Positions 11,016-24,104 of a stretch of 64,000 bases of DNA are shown here, piece by piece. This stretch comes from Lactarius indigo (Eukaryota; Basidiomycota; Agaricomycetes; Russulales; Russulaceae): positions 1,364,001-1,428,000 of the forward strand of contig JAFKAC010000002.1 of the NCBI GenBank assembly GCA_025766275.1, read 5' to 3'. Every line of letters begins with the position of its first letter. Within the stretch, counting starts at the first letter, position 1. Both the position numbers and the translations under genes were made by a program. Under the pieces are notes generated by a model, which was not told the origin of the DNA, did no database searches, and worked only from the letters and a program-made list of their open reading frames with translations.

Positions 11016-12180
11016 TCATCTGCCCTGCGGCTAGGCCCGTGAAGAAAGGGGTACAAGGCATTTCTAGGGGTCGGCGAACCTACTGTCCAGGCCCTTACAA
11101 TATTGCTTCTAGCCCTCCTAAAGCTGCTCCCTTTCCTCACCACGCAACTCAGATATGGAAGGGAAAGAAGGGGCCCCAAGAAATATACTATCTAATTTCA
11201 GAAGTTAGCATCTAATCGACCGTAGACTCGGGACCGCCCTCCTTGCAGCACATTGAGGCTCCTCTCTTCCTATCGGCTGACATCGTGGGGCAATGGGTAC
11301 AAAGGGCTCTCTGCAATTTACGAAGATGCGAGTATGTTTTTCCTGATGTGGCCTGTCGCTTTTTTTATTCTACGTCCTACCAGGGGAACCCAGCGAGGCG
11401 GGAGACCATCGAGACAATAAACGTGTACCCACGGACCTTCGGAGGAGATCGATGAGGTCCAGCGCTTCAATATGTGACGTTTGTGGGCGTTTAAATCGCC
11501 TTTTGGGCTATCAGCGCTGTCTGCCTCCGTGCACACCCTCTGGACATGACGCACTGGAAAAGGGTCAGCATAGCCCCGCAGAGGGTGGACGACACGATAT
11601 GCAAAAGGTACCGAGATCACCGAAGGTTTTCCAAAAATCCGAGGGAGTAAATGGGGTTCCCTGCTTATTGCTAGCATGCGGTGACTGCCGTGCATCCATT
11701 GACTAATCCACCAGCTCACCGTTCAACGTTCAACGTTCACCGCCCAAGCGATCCACAATATATGTGACTGTCGTCGTTTCCCAGTTCGATAGCGGTGGCC
11801 ACCTAGCGCAACCCTCGGTCACAAGAGCACCCACTGCGAGGTATCAGGCAAAAATCACTCGAGGTCTCGAACTGCGCACCACGCTTCCTGTGGAGCTCAC
11901 ATCACAGTCGCCGCCGCTCGTGAAGCTTGAAGAGTGGACACAGTACCAGATTGGGTCGGATCTTGTGGGTACGCGGCAACTGAGCCTCGTTGCCCAGTGC
12001 CACGATTTGCACCAGACCAAGCGCCGGACTGTTCCCGGGAACACTGCCATTGCAGGTGCTAGGGTGCATTCTGGCTGGTGCGGTGCACGGCAATTTCGCC
12101 CACAGACGGATTCTAGAACAGTAAGTTAACGCCTGGTAGCATAATCAAATACAGTACGTACGACGACTTCCATTTCGAAT

Positions 12181-15100
12181 CTGCAACATGGTCACCCCCG
12201 TGGTGTTGAGCCATCGTGATGTATGTTGGGATACGTAATAATTGTGTCTAAAGGCCCTTTGCGCGGCGGAACAAAACTAGGCATAATGCACTCTTTCCTC
12301 CCTGAGGGTCCAATGCAGCGGGTTCCGGACGTACACGCAAACTGGAATGATACGTTCCACGGATTCCCACTTGGTATAGTATTAGTATAAATGTAACTTA
12401 CTGTCACTCCGGGGCACAGCAACGGAAATTAGTTGGAAATTAGCTGTGCACAGGCGCACAATGGTACAGGCACGAACGATCCAGTCACAGACCTCATTGG
12501 AGTACGTGGGCCCCAGTGATAGTGGGAAGTTGCACGGTATATCACTTCACACGCAAGTTGTTGTTCACACGCATGACGGACTTTCAACTTGAACGTTGCT
12601 TGCATGTTGCTTGCGACAACAGGTTACACCCTATGTGTGATCGTTTTCTCTCTCGCCATGCACCTCTGCCCTGTCGCGTACATTTACACCATTTTCCGTC
12701 CTTCAAACAAAGAAGGAAGTCACCGCACTGCTCGCTTCTGCGGTGGCGAACTGGGTAAGATCGGATCTGGAGCTGTGTGCAATACTCACGTGACGATACT
12801 GGCGTGTTTGGAAATTGGAATTGCGCTCCTATCGATCGCACTCACGCTAGACCGCATATACTAGCACGAGCTTCCCCCACTTCCGTAGCTTTGGACAATC
12901 ATATGTCATTTGGATGCAATTTAGTCAGGCGTTCTACATCGATTCCATCAGGCCCAGTGCGTACAAGCAACTCGTTTCCTATCATTTTACGTCTTCTGCG
13001 TTTGTGGTGACCAGTCACCTGTCACCGGTCACCAGCAGACCGCACCCCCCAGCCGAAGCTAACCAGCCACAACACGTGAATTCCTGGCCGACAACCCCTA
13101 CGATAACGACGACGATGTTCATGAACCCGCTGCAAGCCATATGCGAGCGTACCGCGACGGCGACGACGATGACGTGGCGGTGAACGGGGTCCCCTCTGCT
13201 TGCGCCGGCCATAACTTTCGCGCGCTACCAACGAACGCGGGGGTGGGGGTAACGCGAGCATCCACCCCTGATGACGAATGCGCAGAGTGGACGCCCTCTC
13301 CACCTATGCGAACCGCAACCCATGAGTGCGCCGTGTACATCTGACCGCGACGACGATCACGCGGCGGCGAGCGGCACACCGCTAACGTGGACCAAAACTC
13401 ACGTACGCCACCGACGAGGATGCAGTGGCGGGGGACAGGAGTTACGAGCCTCCAAATCTCACGCGCCAACGCTCTCGGATCCACTGCAACCGTATACGAG
13501 CACTACCCCAACGACGACGTGGGCCTCGACCGTTGCACACCTCTTGCCTCTGGTAATTTGATATTGTGTCAATGACAGCGTCGACAGCGTGAACGCGTTC
13601 AAGCCTTAACAGAACTACACGAAGAGTAAACGAATGTGTTGCATTCTGTGTTAGCTTAAATTATTTATTGACAAGTTTGGACACAGCTCTGGTGCGTGGT
13701 CAATCAATCAATGGGGCCCAATGATATTCTAACCTGTGATGCATCAGACCCAGGCAAACAAAAAAAATTTGTAAGTTTTTCGCTTTACTTGAGAGGAAAG
13801 TGCGAAGTGCGGTGGTGCTCACAGTTCTCCAGAGGACCCTGCCAGCTTGAGGCATCATACGTATCTGCTGCCAAAAAGCCCTTCGAGGTCCAGGTTCTTC
13901 GCTCGTCTGGAAAATTCTTCTGAAATCGTACGACACTTCCTCCTACATGTGAGAGAATTTCATTATATTTCTTTTCAATAGTACTTCGTCTGTGCGGGAT
14001 CTCGGCTGAGTTCAACAATCGCTTCTGCAAGATACTGAACAATGTGGAAGGGCGTTTGAGATTTACACAGCCCAAGCCCATTAATCGATTTCATTTGAAA
14101 CGTGTAATTCGCGACGTATTGGCGTGGCTACGGTGAGGTATCCTTCACCATCCGGACTAACCGGATCTAGCTTTCCTGCAGACGATACGTGAAATAGTTC
14201 GGCGGCACGAAATTACGCCTGCTTTTCTGCGACGAAATCCTGTTATGCTGTGAAATATTTCAAACAAGGACATCCGAGAGTCACACGATATAAACAACGA
14301 CGCGACCCTCTTAGATCCTGGTGCCCAACTATTCGTTGAGACAGGTCCAGACGGCGTCAACGCAACGTTATACACAGTATTACTTGACTTACGCAAAAAT
14401 GATATGTCCCCGAGTCTTCTCCCGTCAGAGGAGTAAACACAGTCTTGGCACAGCGGAATAGTAAGACCTGAATAATAATGACCGGATGACCTCGACGCTT
14501 CGAGCGCATCTGTTAGGAAGTTCCCAAAATTTCTGGACGCACCTCAGGGGGGTGAATCATCAAGCTCCTCGATGGAAGGACTGCGACTAGTTCTCTTCAG
14601 ACAGGGTACGGGAATCGGAATCAGGGGTGACCCTACTTGAGCTTCCCATACCCGACTACTGTATCGAGCACAACTACGAGGAGCGCCGCATACCCCACGA
14701 TTCGGCTCTTCCATTTTTTCTTTTAATGTACACACTCGCCCACTGCTAAGCAATACAAACCGCATTGATTCCATTCTCAGGGATTTCGGCATAGCCTTAT
14801 CTTCAGACAAACAGCCGCCCATATTTGCTTGCGTCCAGATGGGCGGGCGGGCTACGAATGTATAGGGGTCGAATACTGTAAGCTTACCAGGGTCCAGGTC
14901 CCTACAGCACTGCCTCCGGCCTGCGGGGCTGAGTTGATCAATCACACCAGGAAGGCTTCTGTCGTGATATTTAATCTTGGATTTGGCATCGTTCGCCTGT
15001 AGAAATGCCTGTTTTGGTAATCAAATATAAATACTGACGCTCCTATCGACGTGCCGTACCCCGGCCCAGTTGGTCTCAACGTGTTGACGTGCGACGTGAT

Positions 15101-16430
15101 ATTTAAACAAAACTCTGGGCTGGTCACGTACGTTTTCTTCGAGGGGCGTGGAAATTTGTTGAGCAACGTTGAATACCAGTGGCGGACGCAAAGAGCCTGA
15201 GGGGTCCGCAATTTACGATGATGCGAGTCCGTCCGACATAGCGGAAGGTCATTGTGAAAGTTGCACGGACATAAAGAATGGCCCACGATAGGTCTATACA
15301 CCCAAGTATAGCTCACCGAGAAACATCGTGTGGGAGACTCGGATCAATCAAGTCCCCATAAAACAAGTGTCCTTGTGCCGTTTCCGAGGTACTGAAATGA
15401 CATTCCTAGTATCAAAGTTAGGTCAGATTGACCTACTACGCTGCTGGACTAGGCGGTCCACATTCGGGGGTGATTTCAGAAAGAGCTTGAGCCAAATACG
15501 ACATTTGATCACAAGAGGTCGCACCGATAGTTGTCACACGAGTGTAGTACTGGTGACCTACTAGGACCTTAGCGTGTCTAATTTGAAGGGAGCATCAAAG
15601 GAATGGTCACGGACGAAAGAAACTTACCCGATCCTAAGTACAGTGATTCACAAGAGTCTTCGGCAGATGACTAAAGAATGAACCATGTGAATGCCTAAAG
15701 CGCGTTTCCCTTCAGATGGAATATTCGAATAACGCCTCGCAGTTATTCCGCTCGAAACCTCTTCGGCCATTGGTGGTGACATTCAATAGTAGTCTCGACA
15801 CTCGAGGCTAGACCGGTGACCGTCTGTATATGAAGGGTAAACCTGCGATATCGATTATCATATACAGGCCGGTCACGTGTGATGCACCATATGCGTCCCA
15901 TCTCAAGTCCCATCTGAAGAAAGTACGCTGGTGTTTAGCGCTCCAATACTAGCTGTGTTTGCATTCTCACCCACTATCGGACTGCCAGTATCTGCGCCTC
16001 GCGGAAGACGAACAGCACGACCAAGGGTATGTGCAAGGAACTGATACCACGACAAGGGCGACGGTGGCGATGTTTTCGAATAGCAAATGGCAGTGTGCCG
16101 CCTTTTCCTCCAACTTCTGCTAGCAGCCGACGCGCATCGATTCAGCAGTTTGAGTTATCCACATTAAATGTACATATGACTCATATGTGATATGAGTCGC
16201 CAGGTTACTGTAAACAGTGTAAAGTCGTCGTCGTTTTCCGTTCAACTTGCTGTGCCAGTGATCTAGGAGCTACCTGTCGTGCACTTCAGTCAGGAATCAG
16301 TCTTTTCACAAATGACAAAGAAACCCACATTTCCATTTTCCTTTCCCCCGTCGCTAGGTAGCATGGGCTGCAGATGCAAGGCGTAAATCACGTGGATGTG
16401 AGAATCCACCACATGCACGTGTCGCTGCGA
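12181..16430 (+). repeat. Distal tail of repeat unit 1
   Basis: Paralogous to 51450-56150 in unit 3 but absent from units 2 and 4. It contains a stretch (13990-14130) open in both copies and ending INRF-H--RVIR-V-AWLR; a truncated remnant related to the diverged gene N copy at about 14160-14436; and minus-strand open frames at 13785-14081 and 53041-53229 that may only be shadows. From 14440 to 16430 (compare 54400-55960) I see conserved sequence but no convincing gene. The region looks like a second, older S copy joined head to tail. Confidence 0.5.
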
Positions 16431-17090
16431 CAGTCCGGGAGAAAGCCACCAAGAAACCCGTCTTTTCACGCCGCACGACATCCACGGCACTACAAGTCGC
16501 GGTAGATCACGCCTTCACAGGCACCTATGTGACGCGCTTCCGCCCGTCAGACCCCCACGAAGCCAAGCAATGCCCGTGCGGCTACAGACTACGCACTTCC
16601 CCCCGCATTATCCACACCTGCCCGCGCTATAATACCCATTGCTTCCAAGCGATCGACCTCTTTAACCTTGACAACCCTGTCTCCCCAAGGGGAGGGATCC
16701 TAAAGTCAAAGAAACGGGCTATGAACTTACTAACCTTTCTACAGTTATCCCGGCAGGAATCCAGTCCCCAAGCCCACGAGCCACCCGAACCCGACTAGGA
16801 GGGGGAGGGAGAGAAGGAAGGAGAACCCACGATCCCCGATCAGCCCCAGAGGGCACACGACACTTGAGGCCTCTGACGCCAAGAACCGATCTTATTGCGC
16901 TTGGCGTGAACCCGGACACAACCGTCTAGGAAGTCCAAAGCTATCTTTAGCACCCCCATTCTATTCTTCTGTCGCTGGTAGTCACGGAGGCACCTTAGAC
17001 ACGTCTTAGGATATCATGCAAACTGCGCTGCGCGTGTCCGGTCTGGGTCTACGGCCTGCATCCTGGGGTATAAATTGATTCAAAAAAAAA
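16430..17090 (+). mobile_element. 3' fragment of a LINE-type non-LTR retrotransposon with poly(A)
   Basis: The paralogous tail of unit 3 loses similarity here (shared up to AATCCACCACATGC, compare 55980-56000). The inserted DNA encodes the C-terminus typical of fungal non-LTR reverse-transcriptase ORFs: a region FTGTYVTRFRPSDPHEAKQC, then CPCGYRLRTSPRIIHTCP, a CCHC-like cluster often seen after the RNase H domain. The frame stops at 16798. A 3' UTR follows and ends in ATTCAAAAAAAAAA near 17080-17091. It is a 5'-truncated dead copy. I could not define the target-site duplication. Confidence 0.65.
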
Positions 17091-17098
17091 AGCAAGTC

Positions 17099-17735
17099 AG
17101 GATCAGGATCACGGGCTGTCCCACCCGCCCGCAGGTAGCAAACGCAGGGTGTGATCACACCCGAAACATGGTTATAGAGGGTCTTGCTAAGACACTACAG
17201 TCTAAACCAGACGAATGAACGTATCTGTTCTACGACACTTCAAAGAGCTTCTGCTGAGTTGGAGTTGCTGTCAAAGCTAAGGTACGCATGGTTCTATTGT
17301 AGCGGACGATATGAATCCCCATCATAGGAAGCCTTGGTCCGCGTTGCATTCGCTGCGCATCCGACGTGCGACCTGGTCGTCCGATGGCTGGGTCATTATG
17401 AGTCCATCTAGGAACTAATAGTTGGTCCGTCTCTGACTATTTGATCTCGTTAGACGGGTGGCCAAGATAACCTAGTAAATACATTCCCGCCATGGGAACA
17501 ACGCATCATTGCGCGCTGTCAAGGACACCCCCTTCTTCGTCTGCGTTGGCCTCTGATGACCTTCTTTGTGATAGGAGGACATACCGCTTTGGTAGCGTGG
17601 GGGAGGACAACAAATATCTTCGTCAGTTCCTCTAGTTTAAGTCAATTTCCAATTTCCAGCGCTGACGTGTCGCAGTAGGACAGAGGAACGTCGCGCGCAG
17701 TGACAGACATACAGGACCTTGATTGGGTCAGCTGA
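17099..17735 (+). pseudogene. creC fragment, copy 2
   Basis: Begins abruptly at the equivalent of creC 6320 (GATCAGGATCACGGGCTG) directly after the LINE poly(A). It jumps over internal exons and ends with the conserved GACCTTGATTGGGTCAGCTGA stop at 17733-17735. Multiple stops, frame breaks and missing exons make it a clear pseudogene, and the most diverged of the creC copies. Confidence 0.8.
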
Positions 17736-20700
17736 AATAAGGACAGAGGGGCGTTGTACAAAGCCTTCTAAATGGACGGTCGAGGGTAACATCTAATGTG
17801 TCAAATAGCCCATCGTCAGCTGTAGGGGTAGCCAAACTGGTACCTATCTTATCAGAAGTCGAACTTAAAAGCCACAAGCCACTAGAGCCCAAGGAGGTTT
17901 TAAACGTAAGGAAGCGTATGTTCCCGGTTCCCCTGATGGGGCCGAGTTAATTTGGTGGACCTTGTTGCGCCACCGAACACGGATATTAATGAAGTATGAA
18001 TAAAATGGAAACCTAAGGGGTTCCATGTACTAAGTAGAAACGGTCCTCAGCTAGAAGATTATTAAGCTGAAAGTATGGAAGGATCAGATTTCGGTGAAGA
18101 GGAGCGACTGACAACCATTGTCCATGATCCATGACGAGATTGTGTCGAACTACGCGGGATTGACTAATCAACGTTCGCAATGCTCCTCACCAATCGCCCC
18201 TCCTCCCCACCCTTATCAAGCGCAGCCGCATGCCGACGTTGTCTAGTCCTAGAATATGGAGAGTCTACGTGTTGAAGTGGCATACGGGTGGTGACTGACC
18301 CAAGACCTCACTGAACATCGGGAGTGGAAGGCACGAAGACGGCATCTTTCACGTGTGACAGAATAAGGCTAACCCGCCGTCCTTTTTCAAAAGGAAAGGG
18401 AATAGACATACATTCACGTATTGAATGATTCACAACAGGGTGATATGATAACCGGTACAGTATGATCAACCGGCGCGGTGCACCGGAAATGGGCGGTTCA
18501 CGTGTCCATGTCACGGTGTTGACAGAGACCTTCAAGTTGGGCAAAACGGTTACTATCCTCTGCACACCGCTCAAGCCCATAAGGATCGGTTCTAATTCAT
18601 CGAGTCTTCCTATAGAACCCGCCCTTCTCACGGAAATGCGTTATGAAAGCAACCTCCTTTTGTACTAACGTATTTTTTTTTGAACAGCGATTTTAGTCAC
18701 AAAACAGGTGTGTGATCAATCAGAGGTCAACGATTGGGTCTGATACAGATAGGAAAGGTCTATGTGATCTTTTGGCAGAGACTCAGCAGTGCTTGGTAGT
18801 TCTCACGGAGTCCTGCGTCAGCTTCGGGGCCCATATATATCCACTACACTGTACGTCTTCAAGGTTCTGCTCTCGTTGGGAATTTTCTCCGAGCATGGGC
18901 GACACTTCTCGCTACGCGTTGGAACAATTTGACCTATATACGCCCATAATCGCAATTCCTGTTCCATATGGGAAACCGATTCAACTGAGCCAGCCATTTG
19001 GTCCTTCATGATAATCGGATGGAGTGCTTTCTGCGAGTGCTACTATACCATACCCTGGTTTACGGACCAGCGGTGTTCAAAATGCAGATCGGTTAATCAG
19101 TGGCTTGGAAATGCCTGCGTAACTCCCTCTGGGTAATAAGGCAATTGAAAAAGTATATAAGTGCGGTTGGTCACCGTAAATAACAATTCGTTTGGTCCAA
19201 TGCCGCCTACGCCTTCACAGCAACAAACTCATTCTTATACACAAAATCACTTAACCCATGAATCAGGATACGCTCATGGGTCACCCACTGCTAGAGTCGT
19301 GAGAAGTCCTTGGCGCCGCAGGCCGGAGCAGCCCAACTACGCACCCCAGCCTGTGATACCAAACTACGATCCACGACCTCTTACAGTATGTATCAGAGAT
19401 CGCTCTAGTCTTGCACGATTCTTACGGAAAGTGCAGCAGGATGGTTTGAGGAACATAACTCCAACGCAGTTCGGGCGCGGCAACAACACATACTGGGGAA
19501 ATTTGGCGAATGGTTTCAACTATGATACAACCGGAAATTTTGGAATCGGGGCCCCTCCACCTTGGAATGGTGTTGAATATCCACTGGTCAGTACGCACAA
19601 TATAAATTCAAAAGCAGTTCCCTGCTCACACTTTTAGTTAAGCCACAATTCCAGTATGGACACTTTGGGCAAGGCGGAATACATCATACCGGGTTCCCAT
19701 TCGTGGCAGAGCCACTATCGAACTTCGCAACCATGCATCCCTTCCCGGGGACAAGTGCGGCGCAGAACAACCGAGGAGTGTCCCCAGCTTGGAAGCTATC
19801 CGACTGCTGGGTGGCTTATGAGGTCCAAGATGAACTCCATCTTACCATAGTCTTCAGAAGGGTTCCTTTCACGTAACCTTTTCTGTACTATAACTAACTT
19901 TTGTATGGCGTCTGTACCAATCGGGTCAATTACGCGAAATGCTCTAGAATGAGAACGCTACGTGATGTGCTTAGATATTGTTATCGGACCGACCATGCTT
20001 GGCGAGGTAGTAAACGTTATCCACACACAAGAGCGGTACCTATTTTTGAAGCGGTGCTAATTGGTTCCCTGTTCCTCGAGAAAAGTCCAACATTACTGCA
20101 AGAGTGACGACTCGCCACCAATAGTTGTTCGCCCCCCATCACGATGAGTGATCACATGCCCCATTTACGCATGGCGACCTCTTCCCTTGGTTTTGAAGTG
20201 ACATACCATGTGAACCAGAAGTGCGAAAACAACCAAGGCCTGCTTCCGCCGACGCAGTTGTAAAGCCGCAAATATCGGGATGAGTACACCTGGGGAAACT
20301 TCCTCGTACCGAGGTGCAGGAATTGCTGCCGAACTGAGACCTAGGTTAATGTAAAGCTTTCCGCATGATGTTGCGGAGCACATCCAAGGCGGCACTAATT
20401 GGGGCCGTCGACTTGGTTCCATTCTCGGGAATACTGCAAGGCCATCTTTGGAAAAGTAGCCGCTGGCCAGGGTCGTGAGGCAGGGTACACAAGACATTGC
20501 TAGGGGTCCCGTCGGCGAACCTATTAACACTGCCTCTAGCCTTTCTAAAGCCGCTTCCTAGGCGAGGACCTTCGTCCACATGCCGCACATCAACCAAGAA
20601 GGGAAACCTGAAGGGGGAGTATACTGAGTTATCTAAGCTCAGAAGACTTGGCACCGGTCCGACCGTATAAACGCCCTCGCCTTGCGGCGCCTATGAGATC

Positions 20701-22320
20701 TGAGTATTGAGATTTCTCTTCCTAGTGGTTGACGTCGTGACCCTATCGATATTAACGCGCTGACGTGCGACGTGAATGGGGGGCAATACACCAGGCGGTT
20801 AATTACCGTGCGGCGATGTATATCATCCGAATTTGAGAGACGCACTGAGATGGACACAAAGGGTTCTCTGCAATTTACCAAGATGCGAGTGAGTCCATGG
20901 CTACCGTCTGCAAAAATGTACGAGAGGACGGGCGGCGGGTTCTGTGCCAACCAGAATCTTCGATAGAGAGCGAGGAGCGCATCTAAAAACGTATTTTTGC
21001 CAGAGATCGCGCTGAATGCCAACACCCGAACCATCAAGTTGTTATTCGCACAAGCGCTCATCTTTATTGACGCTCGTCTTCGTCGATGGATTTGGTTTTT
21101 GATAAGCTGTGCGACGTCCCGGCGTTCCAGACCATTTGGGTGATAAAGTTAACCAACAGGCCGTCTGAGAAGATTGGTTCATGAGGTCTAGCGCTTCAGA
21201 ACTCGGTATCTGTAGGCGTTAGTAAACTCGCAATTCTGGCTGTCGGCGGCGTTGTCAGTCTCCGTGACACACCCGCCAAATGAAATGCTCAGAAGGGCGG
21301 AAATGACGCACTGGAAAAAGGTTAGCATAGCCCCAGAGGGAGAACAGGTGATCGAGAAGATACTGTGTGCAAGGGTACCGCGATGGCCGCAAGGTTTCTT
21401 CGACGGAGTTCACTGTCCCAGCTTGACCAGTTGACCGTGGCTAGCGGCGGTCATCTGGCGCAACCTGTCAATCACAAGATAACAAGGTATTAGACGAAAG
21501 AATCACTCGAACCAGACACCGACCTTCCTCCGTTTCATTTTGAGTGTTCCACCGCTCGAGAAGAGTGGACAAGGGGACTACAGTACCTTTGACAGTACCA
21601 GATTGAGTATTTTTCGCGGGCACACAGAACTGACCGTGAGCGCTGGACCCCTCATCCCTATGCACCCGTTGGACCAGTTACCGTTCTAGAATAGTAACTT
21701 AAAGGCCGCCTGGTGGCGTCAACTTGAATAGCTATAGTATGGACGACGACTTCCATTCTGCATCGTGGCCATAATCTATTTGGTTTTGAGCGGTGCGTCG
21801 ACGGACATGTAATAACGATGTCTGAAGTGCACGGCGAGCGCACACTGCACATGGTACCAGTACCATATGAGGACGTGATGCATGCGGAACCTGTAAGGCC
21901 CTTACATAGTAACTCAATTTGGATAAAGGGTCGCGGAACGGTGAGGGACGAAAGGCGGCGGAAATTCCACGCAGGCTCGGAGAAGGCATGGCAACCTCGA
22001 ATTTTAAATAGCATCACCGCCGGTTGGTCCCGAACTATGGTTGTAGTGATTCTGCAGTCAAAAAACAACAGAGAACGGCTCTTGCGCAGTGTCGCACAGG
22101 ATTTCTGATGTGCATAATGTCGAAGAAATGCGGAAGAAGTCAATATGAGTGCAAAAAATGCTGCATTTCCTCGTCAAATGGGTTCGATGGACATACAGCC
22201 TTCAATATGCGCGCTTGTCGACCAAGCTGTCGACTGCCCTCCTACGCTTATCGTACAAAGCCTCTGGTGTACGCAACTCGAGTCCATGCTATATGTAGAT
22301 CCTCCTAGCTGTGACGAATA
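17736..22320 (+). repeat. S segment 2
   Basis: Diverged paralogue of 8217-12180, running from the creC stop to the MTHFR fragment. Contains the gene N pseudogene (19200-19876) and the GACGACTTCCATTCTGC block near 21740. Its last 60 bp (TCCATGCTA-ATGTAGA-CCTCCTAG-TGTGACGAATAGCC) closely match 62385-62422. No other gene could be supported; a 140-codon minus frame at 20639-21061 has no equivalent open frame in the other copies. Confidence 0.7.
19200..19876 (+). pseudogene. Gene N pseudogene, copy 2
   Basis: Starts MPPTPSQQQTHSYTQNH after a TATA box at 19154, has the same intron position (donor GTATGTATC after the exon 1 block PLT), and ends with LHLTIVFRRVPFT then TAA at 19874-19876. An in-frame TAG near 19637 and length changes afterwards disrupt it. 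Confidence 0.6.
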
Positions 22321-22324
22321 GCCG

Positions 22325-23399
22325 TTATATTAGGCTTGGGTCGTCCAGACCTATGTCTTCGAACAAAAACCTCCACAGCGCATCGGGGTCTTTAAAGTCG
22401 TGGTGTGTGACGTTAACAAGCCAACGGGTATCTCTGACGCCCTCCAGCAGCTGTCGCTCCTGGGATCCTGGAGGGAATTGAGACGCCCAGTTGGTCCAGA
22501 TAGAAAACGCCTCTTCCTGCGGACGACATCAATCGAAACCCTAGATGGACAAGGTGAGGATACGCACCTTCCATGTTATGAATGACTCCTGCTCGATGAT
22601 CGTCGATTGAACGATCTCCTGCCCCGGAAAGACACCCCAAGTCACCGCATTTCTCTCAGTAAGTTGCATGCTCGTCCTGAGATCGCCCTTCCGCAAACAT
22701 TGTAAGCCGCCGCAGCGGGATGGTTGGCTGCCTACGTACCATTTTGTTCCCGGCCAAGAAGTCCACGACGCCTTTCACCTTTCCTACCGCCTTTTCCAAC
22801 CTTTCCACGATATTCTCGCTGGCGAAGAACTCGACGAATGACTTCTGATACACGTATCCACCGGCAGGGCCCCAGCCGACCGTACCGTGGTCCGATTGCA
22901 GGCCGTCGACCGTAGGCTGCGAGCTAACGGGCCACCATCCGTTCTTGGCAAGGCGGAGCAGGTGGGGTAGGATGAGCTGCGACTCGCTGGAAAGAGGTGC
23001 GGGTGAGAACGGATACGAAGCGATCTCGCCACGAAGGAAGCGCAGGCTTAGGGCTGTGATGTCTGCAAGCGTACTAGGACGGGAACCTATCGGTGGCTGT
23101 GTAACCGACTCCTGTAAATGACGGCAAAGCAGGGGCAAAGCAATGGCACTCACGATACGGCCAAAGCCTCCCCATAGGTCTTGAGTACCGAACGCGGGAC
23201 TATTGACATCGCCGAAGCGGCCATTCGGGAATTCGTCCCATGTGGCAGCGTAGTTGGCCTCCCCCTTTCCCGTGTCACCGTCTTTGGGTACGTGTGCCGC
23301 AAGTCCGGTGGTCGCAGAGCTGGTTGCGCTTGCGGGGGTAACGATCAGTTCGGTGTTCGTGGCCGTGGGTTGTTGGGCTGACCCGGGCGACTCTGACAT
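22325..23399 (-). pseudogene. Methylenetetrahydrofolate reductase C-terminal fragment, reading frame intact
   Basis: Encodes only the C-terminal regulatory half of an eukaryotic-type MTHFR: WDEFPNGRFGD, SPAFGTQDLWGGFG, a 5' intron ending TTACAG, LRFLRGEIASYPFSPAPLS, NGWWPVSSQPTVDG, GWGPAGGYVYQKSFVEFF, NAVTWGVFPGQEIVQSTIIE, intron 22517-22567, FSIWTNWASQFPPGSQE, then WRFLFEDIGLDDPSLI and TAA at 22325-22327. All splice sites are good and no frameshift is visible. The catalytic (FAD/folate) domain is missing. The fragment ends at about 23394, where creC copy 3 begins. The ATG now heading the frame (23399) comes from the creC side of that junction. Free-standing activity is unlikely without the catalytic domain. 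Confidence 0.85.
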
Positions 23400-24104
23400 G
23401 CGTAGCTTGGTCGCCCGATGGCCGGTTCATTATTGTGAGTTCATGCAGTTGGCCCTCTCGTCTGAACCATTCGATATTATAAGACGGGCGGCCAAGATGA
23501 TCTGGTGAATATATTCTCGCCATGGGAGCAACGCGTTATTGCGCGCTGTCAAGGACACTCTTCTTTTCTATCTGCATTGGCCTTTGATGACCTCCGACGT
23601 GATGGGAGGACGTACCGCTTCGGCAGTGTGGGGGAGGACAACAAACTTATCCTTGTCAGTTCTTCTAAGTCGCTGTTCCAGCGCTGACTTGTCGCGACGC
23701 AGTGGGACTTCTCGAGTGGGATACTGCACCGTCCAAAGTTGCACTCACATCACCATCGCCTTTCCATGGCCTCATCTCTCTCTCTTGGTGCGCGCCGGCG
23801 CGGAGACACGCTCACCGCGGACCACTCGACACTCCATCTCCCTCCCCTTGGCGCGGAGGGCCCGCTCCCGCGCTACCATCCTGCACCGTCGCGCAACGAG
23901 GTCGCGATCGTGCAGCCGGTGCTGGTCAAGCAGCTAGAGAACGACATATTAACGGCGATCGCATTCCTCCCGCGGTGGCTGCTGACCGGTACCAGAGTCG
24001 GCCACGTAAAGATGTGGATTCGCCCATTGCCAGCGACATCTCGAAAGAACGGACATGCGTCGCGCGCAGCTACGGACGCACAGGACCTTGATTGGGTCAG
24101 CTGA
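23397..24104 (+). pseudogene. creC C-terminal fragment, copy 3
   Basis: Nearly identical to creC 7490-8216 (few differences by eye). It starts inside the exon encoding CVAWSPDGRFII, keeps the two downstream introns and ends ALQDLDWVS-like at 24104. Unlike the full-length copy it has no extra C at the NKLIL exon end. The N-terminal two thirds are absent, so it is a truncated duplicate even though its exons are open. Confidence 0.8.

Larger units (their letters stand above)
8217..12180 (+). repeat. S segment 1 (duplicated intergenic/gene N segment downstream of creC)
   Basis: Paralogous, by shared strings in the same order, to 17736-22320, 24105-27840 plus 51283-51450, and 57462-62420. Landmarks: a short open stretch at 8558-8872 ending ALLIELRYEK, which recurs as ALLTEMRYES (18462-18668) and ALLMELRYES (58586-58771); a TATA box and gene N (9359-10104); a CA tract near 10170; GAAATGCTCTAGAA(C/T)GAGA; a minisatellite at 10899-11015; and TACGTACGACGACTTCCATTT near 12160. 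Apart from gene N I see no frame conserved across all copies. Divergence is roughly 20-30 % by eye, so the copies are old. Confidence 0.7.

Noticed and set aside
20639..21061. 140-codon minus-strand frame in S segment 2, and similar frame at 11318-11719
   Set aside because: Not open in the equivalent positions of the other segments, no recognisable domain; likely chance.
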